Shown here in pieces: positions 11,281 through 22,958 of a stretch of 64,000 nt of DNA (positions within the stretch are counted from its first letter, which is position 1; every line of letters starts with the position of its first letter). The DNA is from Zarea fungicola (Eukaryota > Ascomycota > Sordariomycetes > Hypocreales > Cordycipitaceae), in contig FWCC01000132.1 of assembly GCA_900169235.1 (NCBI GenBank), positions 98,403 to 162,402 on the forward strand, given 5' to 3'. Both the position numbers and the translations under genes were made by a program. The notes under the pieces are model-generated. The model was not told the origin of the DNA. It was given only the letters and a program-made list of their open reading frames with translations, and made no database searches.

Positions 11281-12281
11281 ATGATCACGGCGACCAAACA
11301 GGGGCATTTGGACCGGACGTTAACAGAGCCGCGGGGAAAGGTAGGCTACGTGCGCCTGTGCAAACCGGCCATTACACCTAAAGCTTACAGAGCGCATTAA
11401 CGGTATGCATAGGAACTACTCGTAGTGAAAATTGTGAGTATTGAGAACGTTAATGAAACAATTCGATTGTTGAGACTCGGCTTGCAACACGGTCCTGCCA
11501 AGGTTTGCCCTGCTCTTTTTGTGAACCGAAAACAACCATAGCAATTCTAACAGGACATCAATAGTTCATTGCCGGACAATGGCTTGACGTATTTGTTCCA
11601 GGAGAGCCAAAGCCTGGAGGATTCACGATTACATCAGCGCCTTCGATGGCCATGCAGACCTCGGAACCCTATATGGAGCTGGCTGTCCAAGAAGCCCCGG
11701 AGAACCCGACTGCAGGGTGGCTCTGGAAACCTCAGACTAAAATACTCGGAAAAGATTTGTATGTTAGGGTGGGGGGAAGTTTTACTTATCCCCCAGCTGA
11801 AGGACTTGAGGGCATCCAACGAATTGTATTTGCCGCTGGGGGAGTCGGCATCAATCCGCTCATGAGCATGATTGACTACATTGCCAATGAAACGCAGGAA
11901 TCTGGCATTCAAGTCTCGATTCTATATGGAACAAAAGTGCCCTCGGATGGAAACTTGGGCAAGGTTCTATTTCTAGACAGGATCATGAACCTTTTACAAC
12001 AGAAAATACCCACTGGAAAGCTGAAGCTCTTCCTCACTGGCTATGCGCCATCCCGAAGTAATGAGTTTTGGTACCAGGACCACGGCGTTAATATAGTGAC
12101 TGGAAGAATGACGGCTGGAAATATTCTTCAGGACATTCACGGCGGTGGCGGAAAGGATAGCGCGTTAGTGTATATATGCGGTCCGCCAGCTATGACCGAT
12201 TGCTTTGTGAACATGCTCAAGGCGCCGGAGCCTGCTGGCATTATCAGTTCTGCGAATGTCAAGTCTGAGAAGTGGTGGTGA
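11281..12281 (+). CDS. OXNAD-type NAD-binding oxidoreductase
   Basis: Three exons, 11281-11340, 11413-11502 and 11565-12281, all joined in phase 0, for 288 residues. The fold is of the ferredoxin-NADP reductase type. The flavin half carries GQWLDVFVPG and GGFTITSAPS near residues 52-78. The NAD half carries FAAGGVGINPLMSM near 137-150 and YICGPPAMT near the C-terminus. This pattern matches the OXNAD1-like group of small reductases, whose physiological electron partner is poorly defined. The first two small exons are inferred from splice sites and from the family-like sequence IENVNETIRLLRL, so the start is less certain than the body. No clear targeting signal is visible. It converges on the cap-binding-like gene. 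Confidence 0.85.
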
Positions 12282-12490
12282 GAAGCGTTTCAAGAAACGA
12301 ACGCCCCATGAAACAATATAAATTGACAGCAACCTTGTGTAGTGTAGTACTTGATATAGAGACCCGGCATTTGAAACGAGTACAAAGCCAAACTTCTCAT
12401 TATATCCTCAGTGGTTGATGTTCCTAGGCTACATTCGATCTACTCAACGAGACCCAGAGATTCCCCACAGCAATAGCGCATTGTCTTGAA

Positions 12491-13747
12491 TCAACCAAAG
12501 AGATCCTGCGCCTTCTGCCTCTGTTTTGACCGACCTCCATCAAAGAGTTCCTTTCCTGCGTTGCTATTTCCCAGTTTACCGGGAAATAACTCTCGGGCAT
12601 TTGCAGAGCCCTTGATACTGAACCCACCGACCAAGTCACCAGATTGACTTGCTGCCCCCTTGATGTTGAAGCTACTGCTTTTAGAGCCTCCAGGCACTGC
12701 AACAATCTTGGGCATGTCTTCGTCCCGGAGCTGAGCTGAACCAATGGCGTCCTCCAATCTATCAAGTTGGCCACTTCTGGAATTAGACTTAGAGGGGAAG
12801 AGTTCCTTGGAACGGTTCTCTGTACGAATTCTCTGCTTGACAGCTCGGGCAGAATCTCTGTTACGAGATGGACCATTGACGCTAGCCATGGCTGCATCGC
12901 CGTCGCTGTCATGCATGGGGGACGCAGACCGATCACGTCGTCCAGCCTTGTCTGTAAAGAGTTCCCTGCCACGATTCTTACGAGAGTATGAATTTTGCCT
13001 CTCGCCTGACCTTGAACGTCTTCTCGCCGATTGACGAGGGGCATCATCGTACATGCTTGCTTCGAACAATTCTACCTCGTCGTCCGAGTCGCGCCGGCGA
13101 CGGCCGCCGCCTCTGCCGTAACCAGCATCTCTGTCTCTGTAGCGTGATTTGGAGTCTAGTTGTCGCCGGCGCCGCTCTTCGGGGTCGTGTTCTGGATGGA
13201 GGAGATAGTACCGACTTCGGATCGCAGCACCGGTCTCCTTCTTGTCGGTTCCCACTGCAAATCTAATGTGGAGAGTAATCTCAGGCCTTTCCTCCATTGG
13301 TTTTGCGGGAACTATTTCACCAGCAGGAATGGCTGTGGCATCTGCAATCTCAATGGAGCTGAGAGCAAGAATTGCATCTCCTGCAATTGAGCCAGATCCG
13401 AAGACCAAGTTTGCGGACGAGTCATCGATCCATTCAATTCTATCAACCGGGGCGAAATAAGTTTTGACATATGCTTTGATGTCATCTGTATGTAGAGAGT
13501 CAACGCCACGAATGTTGATCTTGTTTGGGATAATTGTGTTTTCGTCCTCGTCTGGCTTTGGATCATCTTCTGCGATCTCGCCCGGCTCGTCGATGTCGGG
13601 TTGCTGGGATGGAAAGGTCAGCTTAGAAAGGGAACCTGGAACAGCGCAGCTCTTTCGCACCAAAATTTCGTCTGCGTCACGGAGAGGCGCAGTAGGGGCA
13701 TCGTGGCCACCATCGACGGTGTCGCTCATCTCAATATCCAAATCCAT
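12491..13747 (-). CDS. Nuclear cap-binding protein subunit 3-like
   Basis: Single-exon frame of 418 residues from ATG 13747; the frame opens further upstream only with a GTG. After an acidic N-terminus, residues of about 80-130 form an RRM-like fold with IRGVDSLHTDDIKAYV and RIEWIDDSSANLVF, the signature of the NCBP3/ELG family. A typical SRYYLLHPE segment follows, then a long Arg/Ser-rich tail. NCBP3 relatives bind the mRNA 5' cap complex and support mRNA export. The tail contains about six short repeats of the form [RK]ELF[PT]-x-K or DLFG (RELFTDKAG, KELFPSKSN, RELFPGKLG, KELFDGG, QDLFG, and VELFEAS earlier). The spacing is irregular, suggesting an array of docking motifs. It converges with the reductase; its promoter faces the gene at 14323. 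Confidence 0.85.
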   Translation of the reverse strand: MDLDIEMSDTVDGGHDAPTAPLRDADEILVRKSCAVPGSLSKLTFPSQQPDIDEPGEIAEDDPKPDEDENTIIPNKINIRGVDSLHTDDIKAYVKTYFAPVDRIEWIDDSSANLVFGSGSIAGDAILALSSIEIADATAIPAGEIVPAKPMEERPEITLHIRFAVGTDKKETGAAIRSRYYLLHPEHDPEERRRRQLDSKSRYRDRDAGYGRGGGRRRRDSDDEVELFEASMYDDAPRQSARRRSRSGERQNSYSRKNRGRELFTDKAGRRDRSASPMHDSDGDAAMASVNGPSRNRDSARAVKQRIRTENRSKELFPSKSNSRSGQLDRLEDAIGSAQLRDEDMPKIVAVPGGSKSSSFNIKGAASQSGDLVGGFSIKGSANARELFPGKLGNSNAGKELFDGGRSKQRQKAQDLFG

Positions 13748-14322
13748 TGCGTCTGGCGTTGTCCGACAAGGGCAAATATTCACGGAGAGAACGGCTTGAA
13801 ATTCTGGAGGGGATAGTAGGCCGCTTAGTTGGGGCGAAGAAAGTTATTTCGCTATAGAAGGATGCCGAGCGTCACAAATGTCTTGAAATTTTAGTGGTTT
13901 GCAAAGCCGCGAAATTATGAAAGGTTGTTGCGCGAACTGAGCCGTGGTAGATCTGGAAGGTGCAGTGTTAGTAGTGCGACCTTCCACCTGCCAAAAATAA
14001 TAACCCAGAATACAGCAGCTACACGTAACTAGCAGCAGCAGCGCCTAATACGACCCCCCCTTACTATGTAGCTATTTATTTTGCCAGCCTAACCATGGAA
14101 TTTTATATTTTCCCCTAATGATCTTGGAATTTGATCAAAAGTAGAAGCCAACAACATTTCAGGAGTATTTGCTTAAAGGTTCACTTGCTGGACTCCGCTA
14201 GTATGCTGTTGTGCATAGGTACTAGCCAACCACGTGCCAGCTCTAACCGCCATGTAGGTATATCTTCAGAACCATTCCCTATAGTTTCATCTCCTTCATA
14301 AATACTTGCAAGAGGACTCGCA
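13748..14322. promoter_or_regulatory. Divergent intergenic region
   Basis: Holds the promoters of the cap-binding-like gene (-) and the unrecognised gene at 14323 (+). It includes a C-run near 14050 and a weak TAGGTA repeat patch near 14214-14260. No credible gene. Confidence 0.5.
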
Positions 14323-15107
14323 ATGGAAGACTTTGGCGAAGTTATCGCAGTCCTGTTGCAGACATACGGAAAATGCCTGTTACTGGTTCTCCGACTGCGT
14401 CAACGTGAAAATACGATTTCCCGAGAGAGCCTGCAGCTCAAACGACATCTCCGGTCCGATAGAAGAAAGCTGAATAGTGTGTATTCAGACAAGCTCGCCC
14501 GATTTGGGTCTGCTTTTAATGTTGGGGATAGTAAGGCATTTCTATTAGTAGGCAGGACGGTCAGTGATACTGTTGGCTGACGATAGTACCCTCAGGCAAG
14601 TCACGTCTGTCGCTGCAGAAGCTGGTGAGGAGACTCGAAGCAGCTGTAAAGAAATCTCTACAGGCATTCTCAACCAATAAAAAGCAGCGGCTGGAATATG
14701 CATCTCTCATATCGTTATCAGATGCATCTACACAAGAAGCGATGCGAACAATGTCGGCGCTTTCCAGCCGCATTCATATGGACCGGCGAATGCGAAAGAG
14801 GGGTCTTGGTTCAACACCAAATGAGTCTCAGGCCCCAAGACGACAAACAAATAGGAGAGAAAGACAAATTTTCATAAGTGTTGGCCGTCAGGATTCAAGA
14901 AAAACCAGCGTGCACGGATGCGTTAGCCTGACTTCAAGCTCTAGTCATACACTGTCTTCGGATAGCACCAAAATTGGGGAAATTAGACGAAAGAAGCAGT
15001 TTCCTGAGTGCCACGCCCATGCTGCGTATCCCACTCTTCTACTACACAGAGAAAATCCGGCCAGGAAAAGCCGAAACTGGTGGAATCCTTTTCGAAGTAA
15101 GAACTAG
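14323..15107 (+). CDS. Unrecognised fungal protein, coiled coil
   Basis: Two exons, 14323-14530 and 14587-15107, joined by a 56 nt GT-AG intron to give 242 residues. I recognise no family. The N-terminal 110 residues are charged and helical, with heptad-like Leu spacing (about residues 10-55) and a KSRLSLQKLVRRLEAAVKK helix just after the splice. This organisation resembles small fungal-specific proteins of unknown function. The C-terminal half is Ser/Arg-rich, probably disordered, and ends WWNPFRSKN. A consensus donor (GTAAGA) overlaps the last codons, so the stop may lie inside an unspliced intron and a further exon could exist. No signal peptide or membrane segment is seen. Confidence 0.65.
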
Positions 15108-15564
15108 GAATCTTTTACTGATCGACTGCGTGGTCAATGGTTTAAGAGCCTGGTTCAAAATTGCACCCTCTTTGTTTTGGGACTATTATATATATAAATA
15201 CTTATATAATCAATGGCTCTCTCACGACTACGCAAAGCAACACGCCAAAATGAAGGATTTATTAGTGGTGAAGGCTGATCCCTTCAACGCAGCTTGTTTG
15301 GCAATTTGACGAGAGCAGCCCCACCATCACCCACAAGGCCGCGACCCCGCGATCGAAAAAGGAGCACCGTAGGTTTGCATCTCCCATAAATCAAGCCTCG
15401 CGACGAATCTGAGTCTAGTTGCCTAGACCTCACAGGACAAAACTATTCGTTTTTATCCATATTGACCACTTCTCTGCCTATCTGCTCGCACGGCCTCGTT
15501 CTCACCGTAGCCCGAAAATCGAACAAAACATTCAGCTCCAAGCGATGAATTGCACCCAGTAACC
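15108..15564. other. Intergenic, upstream of SRP72
   Basis: About 450 bases with a TATATATAAATA-like AT-rich stretch near 15187-15213 that may mark a promoter. The remainder is SRP72 leader. No gene seen. Confidence 0.45.
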
Positions 15565-17540
15565 ATGCCACAAGATCCAGCAGCCGCACTCAGCTCATTG
15601 CTGCGTGATGCGTCCATTGAGGACCATGATGAAGTTCTCAAGGCAGCCAACCTCGCTATCAAGGCCGACAAGAGCAACATTCTCGCCCGACACACTAAAC
15701 TAGTTGCGCTACTCAAGCTTGATCGCTTCGACGATGCGGTGCGGTTCATTACCGAAAGCGGATTCGCTCTCGAATCCAGATTCATTCTCGAGAAGGCATA
15801 TGCTCTCTACAAAGCTGGAAAATTGGACGAGGCTACTGCAACCTTAAAGGAGGCTGGCCTGCGAGACCGCAGCCTGCAACATATCGCTGCACAGGTCGCC
15901 TACAGGGCCGAGCGATTCGATGAGGCTGGTCAAATATACGAAGAACTATTAGATGGCAAGGTCGGAGATGAAGAAAATGATCTGAAAATTAATCTGACAG
16001 CGGTGCATGCGCAGGCTGAGTGGAGTGGTTTATCGGCGCCCTGCGACTCTCTTCGAAGCATGCCCGATTCTTTCGAGCTGTGTTACAATGCCGCATGTGC
16101 TGGTATTGCAAGAGGAGAACTCAGTAATGCAACCTCTCTTCTTCAACGTGCGGCAATGTTGTGTAGGGCCTCTGATGATCTGAGCGAGGACGACAAGCAA
16201 ACTGAGCTTCGACCAATTTGGCTTCAGCAAGCATACGTTTATGCAAGGGAGGGAAAACTCCAGGAAGCACTCGAGTTATACAACTCGATAGGGTCTCTAA
16301 GGTAGGCCTGCGATCAACATACTAGAAATCTAAATACTGATCATGCACTAGCAATGATGATGGCGACTTCGTCACCGTTGCACGGCAAAACCTGCTCTCG
16401 ATTGAAGCAAAATCGACCAATCCATATCTTCTACACAGACAAATTGGTACTCTATACACAAAGGCAGCAGATACCAAGCTATTCAGCTACCAGTCGAGCC
16501 GTCAGCGCCAAAATTCATACCTGCTTGACTTGGATGTGAATAAAACTAGCGGCGTCAAGGAAAAGACGCGCAGGTTCCTCCAGCAGTCAGAACAACCCAC
16601 AGACAGCGCTAAGATCAATGCTATGGCAGTAGTTAATGCGGCCGCTGTGGTGGACGGACTTGATGACAGAGCAGCCGTCCGCAAACTGCAGTCTCTGTCG
16701 GCAAAGCGACCTTCAGATGTCGGCCTCCTGCTAACCATTATCCAGCTGCAGCTGCGCCTAAGCCGCAAGGGAGCAGCTCTGTCTCTACTGCAGTCTTTCT
16801 TTGACTATTTGGAAAATGAGGGGACAGACGCTTCTAGGGACGTTCGCTTTTGCCCTGGTCTGGTTGCGCTGGCCGTGTCTTTGATGCGTGCACAGGGACA
16901 CGAAAATTCTGCCAAGGCCGAGTTCGTGACTGCTGCTAAGTACTGGACCAAGCGCCCTTCAGCATCTTGTCACTCTCTGCTACGAGAGTCAGGAATTGAG
17001 CTCATGCGTTCATCGAACCCGGAAGATTTGAAACTCGCAGGATCTGCATTCACGAGCCTGTTTGCGGAGCACAATGGCTCTCAAATCGCCTCCGCTGGTC
17101 TGGTCGCTTCGCTTGCCGCTGTCGATACGAATAAAACCAAACAGCACGTTTCTGAACTCCCTCCCGTGGAATCTCTGGTCAAGGGCATAAATGTCAAGAA
17201 TCTGCTGCAAGCTGGAGTTGTTACTGCCCCGAGCCGCCTGAACACCAAGAAACGAGCCGCGACCGAGGACGTAGCAGAGAAAGCGACCGCAAAGCGCCGC
17301 CGCCGCCGTGTACCTAAAGACTATGAAGAGGGCAAGGCCCCGGATCCGGAGCGCTGGCTGCCTTTGCGAGACCGCTCTTCATACAGGCCGAAAAATAAGA
17401 AGGGTAAGAAGAAGGCTGCAGATTCGACCCAAGGAGGTGTTGTGAAGGAAGAGGAAACACTAGGACTTGTTGGTGGTGGTGGCGTCAAAGTCGAAAAATC
17501 TGACAATGCGGCAAAGAAGAAGAAGAAGAGTAAGAAATAA
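15565..17540 (+). CDS. SRP72: Signal recognition particle subunit SRP72
   Basis: Two exons, 15565-16301 and 16352-17540, giving 641 residues. The first ATG, at 15565, gives MPQDPAAALSSLLRD. Residues 1-420 are tetratricopeptide-like helical repeats (for example AYALYKAGKLDEATATLKEA). The C-terminus has the family's RNA-binding signature, KRRRRRVPKDYEEGK followed by PDPERWLPLRDRSSY near residues 575-605, then a Lys-rich tail. SRP72 binds 7S RNA together with SRP68 in the signal recognition particle, which targets nascent secretory proteins to the ER. The single 50 nt intron is needed: without it the frame stops at GSLR. It converges with the Sec7 GEF gene. Confidence 0.95.
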
Positions 17541-17946
17541 AGCAAGCCATCGCTTGGCCCAGGTCTCAGGAGGTTTCAATCATAGCTTTATGCGTCGTTG
17601 GACAAACTCCCGTTTTATGTTCAAGATTCAACGCATGGACAAGTGGTGCGGCCCATGTTCGGTTTGCAAAAGGGTATCATATATGAAGATGACACAATGA
17701 TATTTTTGACATTATTCCTATAATAACACGCCGCTGTGCTGCACGTGCTTCTGCTTCTTCCCTTTCCCAATGCCTACACTCCAAGCACTCGCTAAGTATA
17801 ACAAATGTAAACCACAAAATAATTATTTCTTTCTCCATCAAGGCCGCCATGCATCTCTCCTAATTTCTCTGTCCTGTTTTGTCGTACATATATGCACATG
17901 TGGCTTATCGAGTGCTGGTTGCAAGCTTAGCCAGATTCTGGCCGTA
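17541..17946. other. Convergent gap, SRP72 / Sec7 GEF
   Basis: About 400 bases holding the two 3' untranslated regions. It has AT-rich patches but no TAGGTACC repeats and no credible frame. Confidence 0.5.
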
Positions 17947-20900
17947 TTAGCCAAGATCTTCATTCTTTTGATCTTCAACGCTGCTATCAGAGAAAGGTTC
18001 GGATTTTGGGTTCAACTTGGCTTCTGTAGCAGATTCTCCATTCATATTGGATTCCACCTCTATCTCCGCCTCTGACTCGGTTTCAATTGGGGGGAGGGAC
18101 GATCTACGGCCATCTGAGAAACTCACGGCAACCTCACTTTCTCCGTCTGAGTGAATTATCAGACGCCCACCAGCTGACACAATCCTGGCGGCTTGTGCTG
18201 ACGAGTATTTTCGGTGCAGTTCCCTGAAGCTCATCGCAGTAGCCGTATTCGCACTGGCCGCGGATTCTCGCCGGTCACGAGAATCCGCTCCATCCGATGG
18301 AATGTCAAGAGCCGAGTGGAAATCCTCGTCACCGATATAGCTCAGGTTAGGGGATGGCGGTGGCTGCTCTCCCTGTTGCTGATACTTTAAAGCAAGTATT
18401 TTTTCATCGTTGGACATGTTCTGAATTTCAGAGCCCAGGTTGATGACAGAAGCCTTCTTGCCGTGAACAACAAAGCTACCGGTAGCCCGAGACAACATAC
18501 TTTCTCGTACTGTGCCATCTGATTTAGTTAGTTCTGGCTCTTTACCCCTCTTGCTCCTGTGGTGGGAGAGGTGGCCTGCACTCTCTCTAAGAGTACGCTG
18601 CAGGCTTCTCCGAACTTTAGTTCTCTCCAATCCGTCCCGGTCGGCTGGGATATCAGCTACGTCTGCAGTTGCAGATACGCCTACCCTCTCGCAGGCTTCC
18701 TTGCTCATCCGGCTTTCAAGAAGTCCAGCTTGCCGCAACAGATCCCGCTCTTCAGCATCCATATCGTCCAAGTCATCCGACTTCCGGGATTGTGATTTGT
18801 CCTGCCCGCTTTGAGATCGAGCTTTCCTTGATCTTGGACTGGAGATTGGAGTCCTGCTTGGTGAAACTGTTTCCTTGGACGCCAGGTCAGTATCGTTTTC
18901 TCTGGACACCTCTCTGTCTTCTGGCGTCTCTAATGCGCCAGAGAATCGTGCAATAGCTTGCTCCGTAGGTGTGACAGGGCCATTGTCGCCGGTACTATGC
19001 CTGGTAGACCTAGATTCGGTCCTAGTAACCGAACCCTTTGCCGTTAGCAACGGTTCTGGGACAGGCCACTTGTTGGACGCTGACATGCTGGGGGACGTTG
19101 GAAGCTCCTCGTCAAAGTCATTGACCAGGATATCACGATGACATGTATCCTTCCAAATCTGTATACGAGTCCACTTTAGCTGCGCGCTCATTCGAGCGGC
19201 CGCTGACAGCAAATGATCTCGTGTCCTTGGTTGAATGGGTGCTAATATTTGAAGATGGCGAGCGTTCCTGAGCTGCTCATCCAGCTGTTTTTGGGTTTCC
19301 TCCACTTTGCGATTCGACTGAGCAATCTTTTCTTGCATAAATTCGCGGCGTGCAATCTGAATATCTTCAGCCATCTTGTGATCGATCTTGCCTCGGGCAA
19401 TACTAACGGGCCCAGTGGGTGTTTGAACGAGTTGTGTGCCATCTGAGCTATCGAGCCGTCTCATGCCTCTCCGACCCTGTCCATCGTAATTGCCACCGAC
19501 AAGTCCACGCATTTTTACCCCTGAGGTCCTAAAGGCAGCAGCATAGTTCAACTTAGCCAGCCAGTCATTGAGCTCATCTTCATTGTCAGCAAGAAGCACT
19601 TCTTCCAAGCCCTGTTGCCGCACATACACAAATGCATTCTTGTGCTTCTTGTACGTTGTGTCATGTAGGGCCACTGCACCGTGAGTCGACATTAACGCAT
19701 CAGGCTTGAATTCGTGAAGTGGGGGATTAAATATAATAGGAATTCCATCATTCCCAGCCTTTATATGGTTGTCGTATTGGTGCATAAGGCCCTTAACCCA
19801 GCTGGTATTCCGAAAAAAGTAAAGTTGCGCTCCAGTGAGAATCGCACCCCATTCCTGCCAAGGCGAACGGGTCTTCCTCTTTTTGGCTTCTTTCCGCCAT
19901 AGAAGACCAACCTTAGTTATTTTAATATCGACAATTCCTTGCGGGGCATCCTCGGGATTAATTGCAGTTTTTTCAGACATAAATGCATCTGGGCGGGATC
20001 TTGCCGATACGATTTGCAGCACACCAGTGCGAAAAAAAGTCTTCTGCAAATCGCTCATATTGAGATTGGTTGCTGTACCCAGGTAGTTGAAGTGATCCTC
20101 CAAATACATGGTATCTTTCCAATTCGGCCGCAACCGGTCAAGATTTCCTTCAAAGATCAGCGTATATGGGTCTATCGGCTCTTTCGTTGCACGAGTAGCC
20201 GTGTCGACACTTGAACCAGTAAGAAGAGGTTTTCGCTTTGCCTTGACAGAAGTATTCCGGTCTGTGCCCAAGTCCAAATCATCTTCAACATGAATGAACG
20301 GTGTGTATGAGATGTTGTCGTAGAAACACTCCAGAATATCGTCAAATATGCCTTCTCCGCGAGTGTTTTTGATATAATCTGACTTCTGCATTTTGTGCTT
20401 ATTGCTTTTGTTGAAGACATCTGTGTGGAGAATGAGAAGTGAGAATGCAATGAAGTATGCTTGGTCAGGTGAAGAGTAAATGCCTGGATTGCATTCGTGA
20501 TACCTATTCGCAAAAGCTTGAAGAAAGCGATCGATTTGCTGCGTTTCCTTTGGTAGCTCCGCTTGCATAAGGAGCTTACGCAGAGCCATATCCATGGGAT
20601 CACCAAAAAACCCGAATCGTCTCATATAGCTGCGCAAGACAGTTCCTAAGAATGGATCCGTGCTCTTGGTGAGACTGGCAGCAATGGCGCCGCGGGAAAA
20701 ATCTTCCTCCAACCGCTCCAAGTATTTTGTTGCCGATTCGTCGTTCTTTCTCTCAGGCAAGATTACGGCATCACGGCTTAGTTGAATAGAATTGGTGTTT
20801 GACGGTACGGACCCCGGTGTCAGAGGAGTTAGCGATCCTTGACGCCCAAGGTCTGAATTTTGACGAAGACGGCTAATACCCAACAGATCTCCAAAGCTCT

Positions 20901-22043
20901 TGCGTCCAGTTGAAGTGGATGACCTGGCTTGTGGGAGTGTCAGATGGTCGTCAGTGGAGTCACGGCCAAGGGAGCTCATGGTGGAGGAACGGCCGCGCAA
21001 GAGGCTCGCCCTGGTCGGAGAGGACTGCCCGGAGCGGCCATTCGGGGCTTGCAATGCAGTAACTGTGGATTTCTGGGACCCCTGTCTGCTATCTGCGCCA
21101 TCCATATTTGCTTTGGGCGTCGTGGTGCTCTGGGACGAGGATGGTCGAGGTGTTGTGGCCACACTTAAAGATGATGACGACATTGTGAGAGCTGGGCCCT
21201 TATTCTTTTGTGGCAGATGTGACAGCGGGAATAAAGCTTCAGGTGGTTTCTTCATTCTCCTCAGCCGAAATATTGAGGACGTCGGCGTTTTCTTTGGTGT
21301 TGTATTCGGGCTCGACAAAAAGGCATTGTCAATCGAGCTGGCATCGGACCTCGAGGACTCAGACTGACGATATGCTGGCATGTTAAGAGATGTTCCAGTA
21401 GATGTTGTTGAAGCGCGCGATTCTAATGGCGGAGACTGTGGTTCTACTGGCACTGCCATGGTTGGCCGACCTCTGGTGTCATGGAAGGACTTTCTCGCTT
21501 GCTTCTGGCTTTTCGGCCGAGCTGGCTGCCCATTGTCTCGGGGAATATCATTTGAGAGACGAAACTTGGCTGCAGCAAGGCTCATTCGTGATTTGACCTT
21601 GCGGGGTCCGTTCATGTCGTTCGTTGGAGCGGTGGTAATAATGGCGGGAGCTGATACCGCGTTAGCTAAGGATTCCTTTGAGTTGCCGGGACGGACGGAT
21701 TAGTACTGGGAGGTAAGGGAGGTAGGGGAGGTAGTTGGTCGGCCTGTTGCTTGGCTTTTAGGGAGAGTTGAGAGTCGGACGCGTTTCTAAACCTCAGAAG
21801 AGAGAAGCGCTTCTGTCTGCTGATATCATCATGGTTGTGTGACGTATCCGGTCGGCTGGTAGTCGAGTTGCTGCGGGACGGTTGTGTCGTGGCGGCATGG
21901 CCATTCAGATCGGTTGTCAGTCCATCAGAACCTGCAGCGGTGTATGCATCAGTGCCATTTTCACTTGTTGTGGAATTCTGAGGCTGTCGCATGCTAGATT
22001 CGGTTTCACTGGCCAGGTTTCCACGACGGCGGAGAAAGGGCAT
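17947..22043 (-). CDS. Sec7-PH domain Arf guanine nucleotide exchange factor
   Basis: Two exons, 22043-21707 and 21650-17947, give 1346 residues. The 56 nt intron (donor GTACTAAT, branch GCTAAC, acceptor TCAG) removes an in-frame stop. The start MPFLRRRGN is preferred; an in-frame ATG five codons upstream is possible. A Ser/Thr-rich N-terminal 400 residues leads to a Sec7 domain near 415-595, with the catalytic Glu in LPKETQQIDRFL. A PH domain follows near 685-815 (KVGLLWRKEAKKRK), then a coiled-coil segment and a long disordered tail. Sec7 domains load GTP onto Arf GTPases. The Sec7-PH order resembles yeast Syt1 more than the large BIG/GBF exchange factors. Divergent from the Ecm14-like gene. 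Confidence 0.9.
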
Positions 22044-22958
22044 CGTGAGGATCGCCATGCATGTCCCAGGCGAGAGGCTTCCCTGGTGGCCGTTTGGCTT
22101 GGGGTGCAATGGGGACGAATGTATTAGATATCGGGCATGCCAGGCAGAGAAAAGGCCGGGCGTGAAGGTTCAGGTGCAAAATGACCTGTGAAAGGACGAG
22201 ATTGGATTAAAAAGCGTTGGGAAAGCGAAGCATTCGGGTGTCGCTGAGGCGGATTCAATCTGGAAACGAAGAAACCACAGAAATAGCACTTGCTTGGCCC
22301 AGTTGCCAAGTGGAGTTTCGGTGACTTCGCAGCAAGCCAGGGGCTGGGACTGAGCCAAACCACACCATATCAGTGGAGAAACGCTGCTGGGATTGGGCAC
22401 ATTCGGCTCTTTTTTGGCCTTACAGGGTACCTACCCAGGTACTACCTAGGTACCTAGTACCAAGGAGAGACGTACTAGATATAAGTACTCATTTTCCACT
22501 ACTTGAGCCACCCTGGAGCATACTGAAGTCCTGTACCTACTGGTACTTACTAGGTACCTAGGTACCCGTCTTCTCCCGCCCTAGGTACCTAGGTACTAAA
22601 TCAATGCCAGTTATATACTACCTACTACTAAGGTACTTTATTCCTCCCTTACTAAGATAGGTACGATACTTATTGCCCGCTGTTGGCACTGGCGGACACT
22701 TGCTCCGCTTCCTCGCACACTGTTGATGGCATTGGCGCCGTATCCGGCAGAGTATGCGACAGCTATCTTTCAACGGGCAGCCAACATAAAGCAGAGGGCC
22801 TCCTTGCCGAAATCCATCTCGACAACTTCTTACAAATTGTATAGGTCTTTGCGCGCATCAGCGTATCCGGATGTAGCGCTGTCCTACGTTTTTCTTCGTA
22901 TGCTGATCTCGATATCTGGTCCAGCAATCCCAAGACAAGACGCATGATCAGCCTCACG
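22044..22958. promoter_or_regulatory. Divergent intergenic region, Sec7 GEF/Ecm14
   Basis: About 0.9 kb containing both promoters. The central part, 22425-22655, is a dense TAGGTACC repeat cluster annotated separately. The rest shows nothing I recognise. Confidence 0.55.
22425..22655. repeat. TAGGTACC palindromic repeat cluster C
   Basis: The densest cluster in the window. It has repeated GGTACCTA words, including several copies of the perfect palindrome CTAGGTACCTAG (for example near 22448 and 22556), in imperfect, irregularly spaced order between two divergent promoters. Confidence 0.85.

Noticed and set aside
21600..21720. Apparent break between the N-terminal and main parts of the Sec7 GEF
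   Set aside because: A 56 nt intron with a CTAAC branch point joins both frames.
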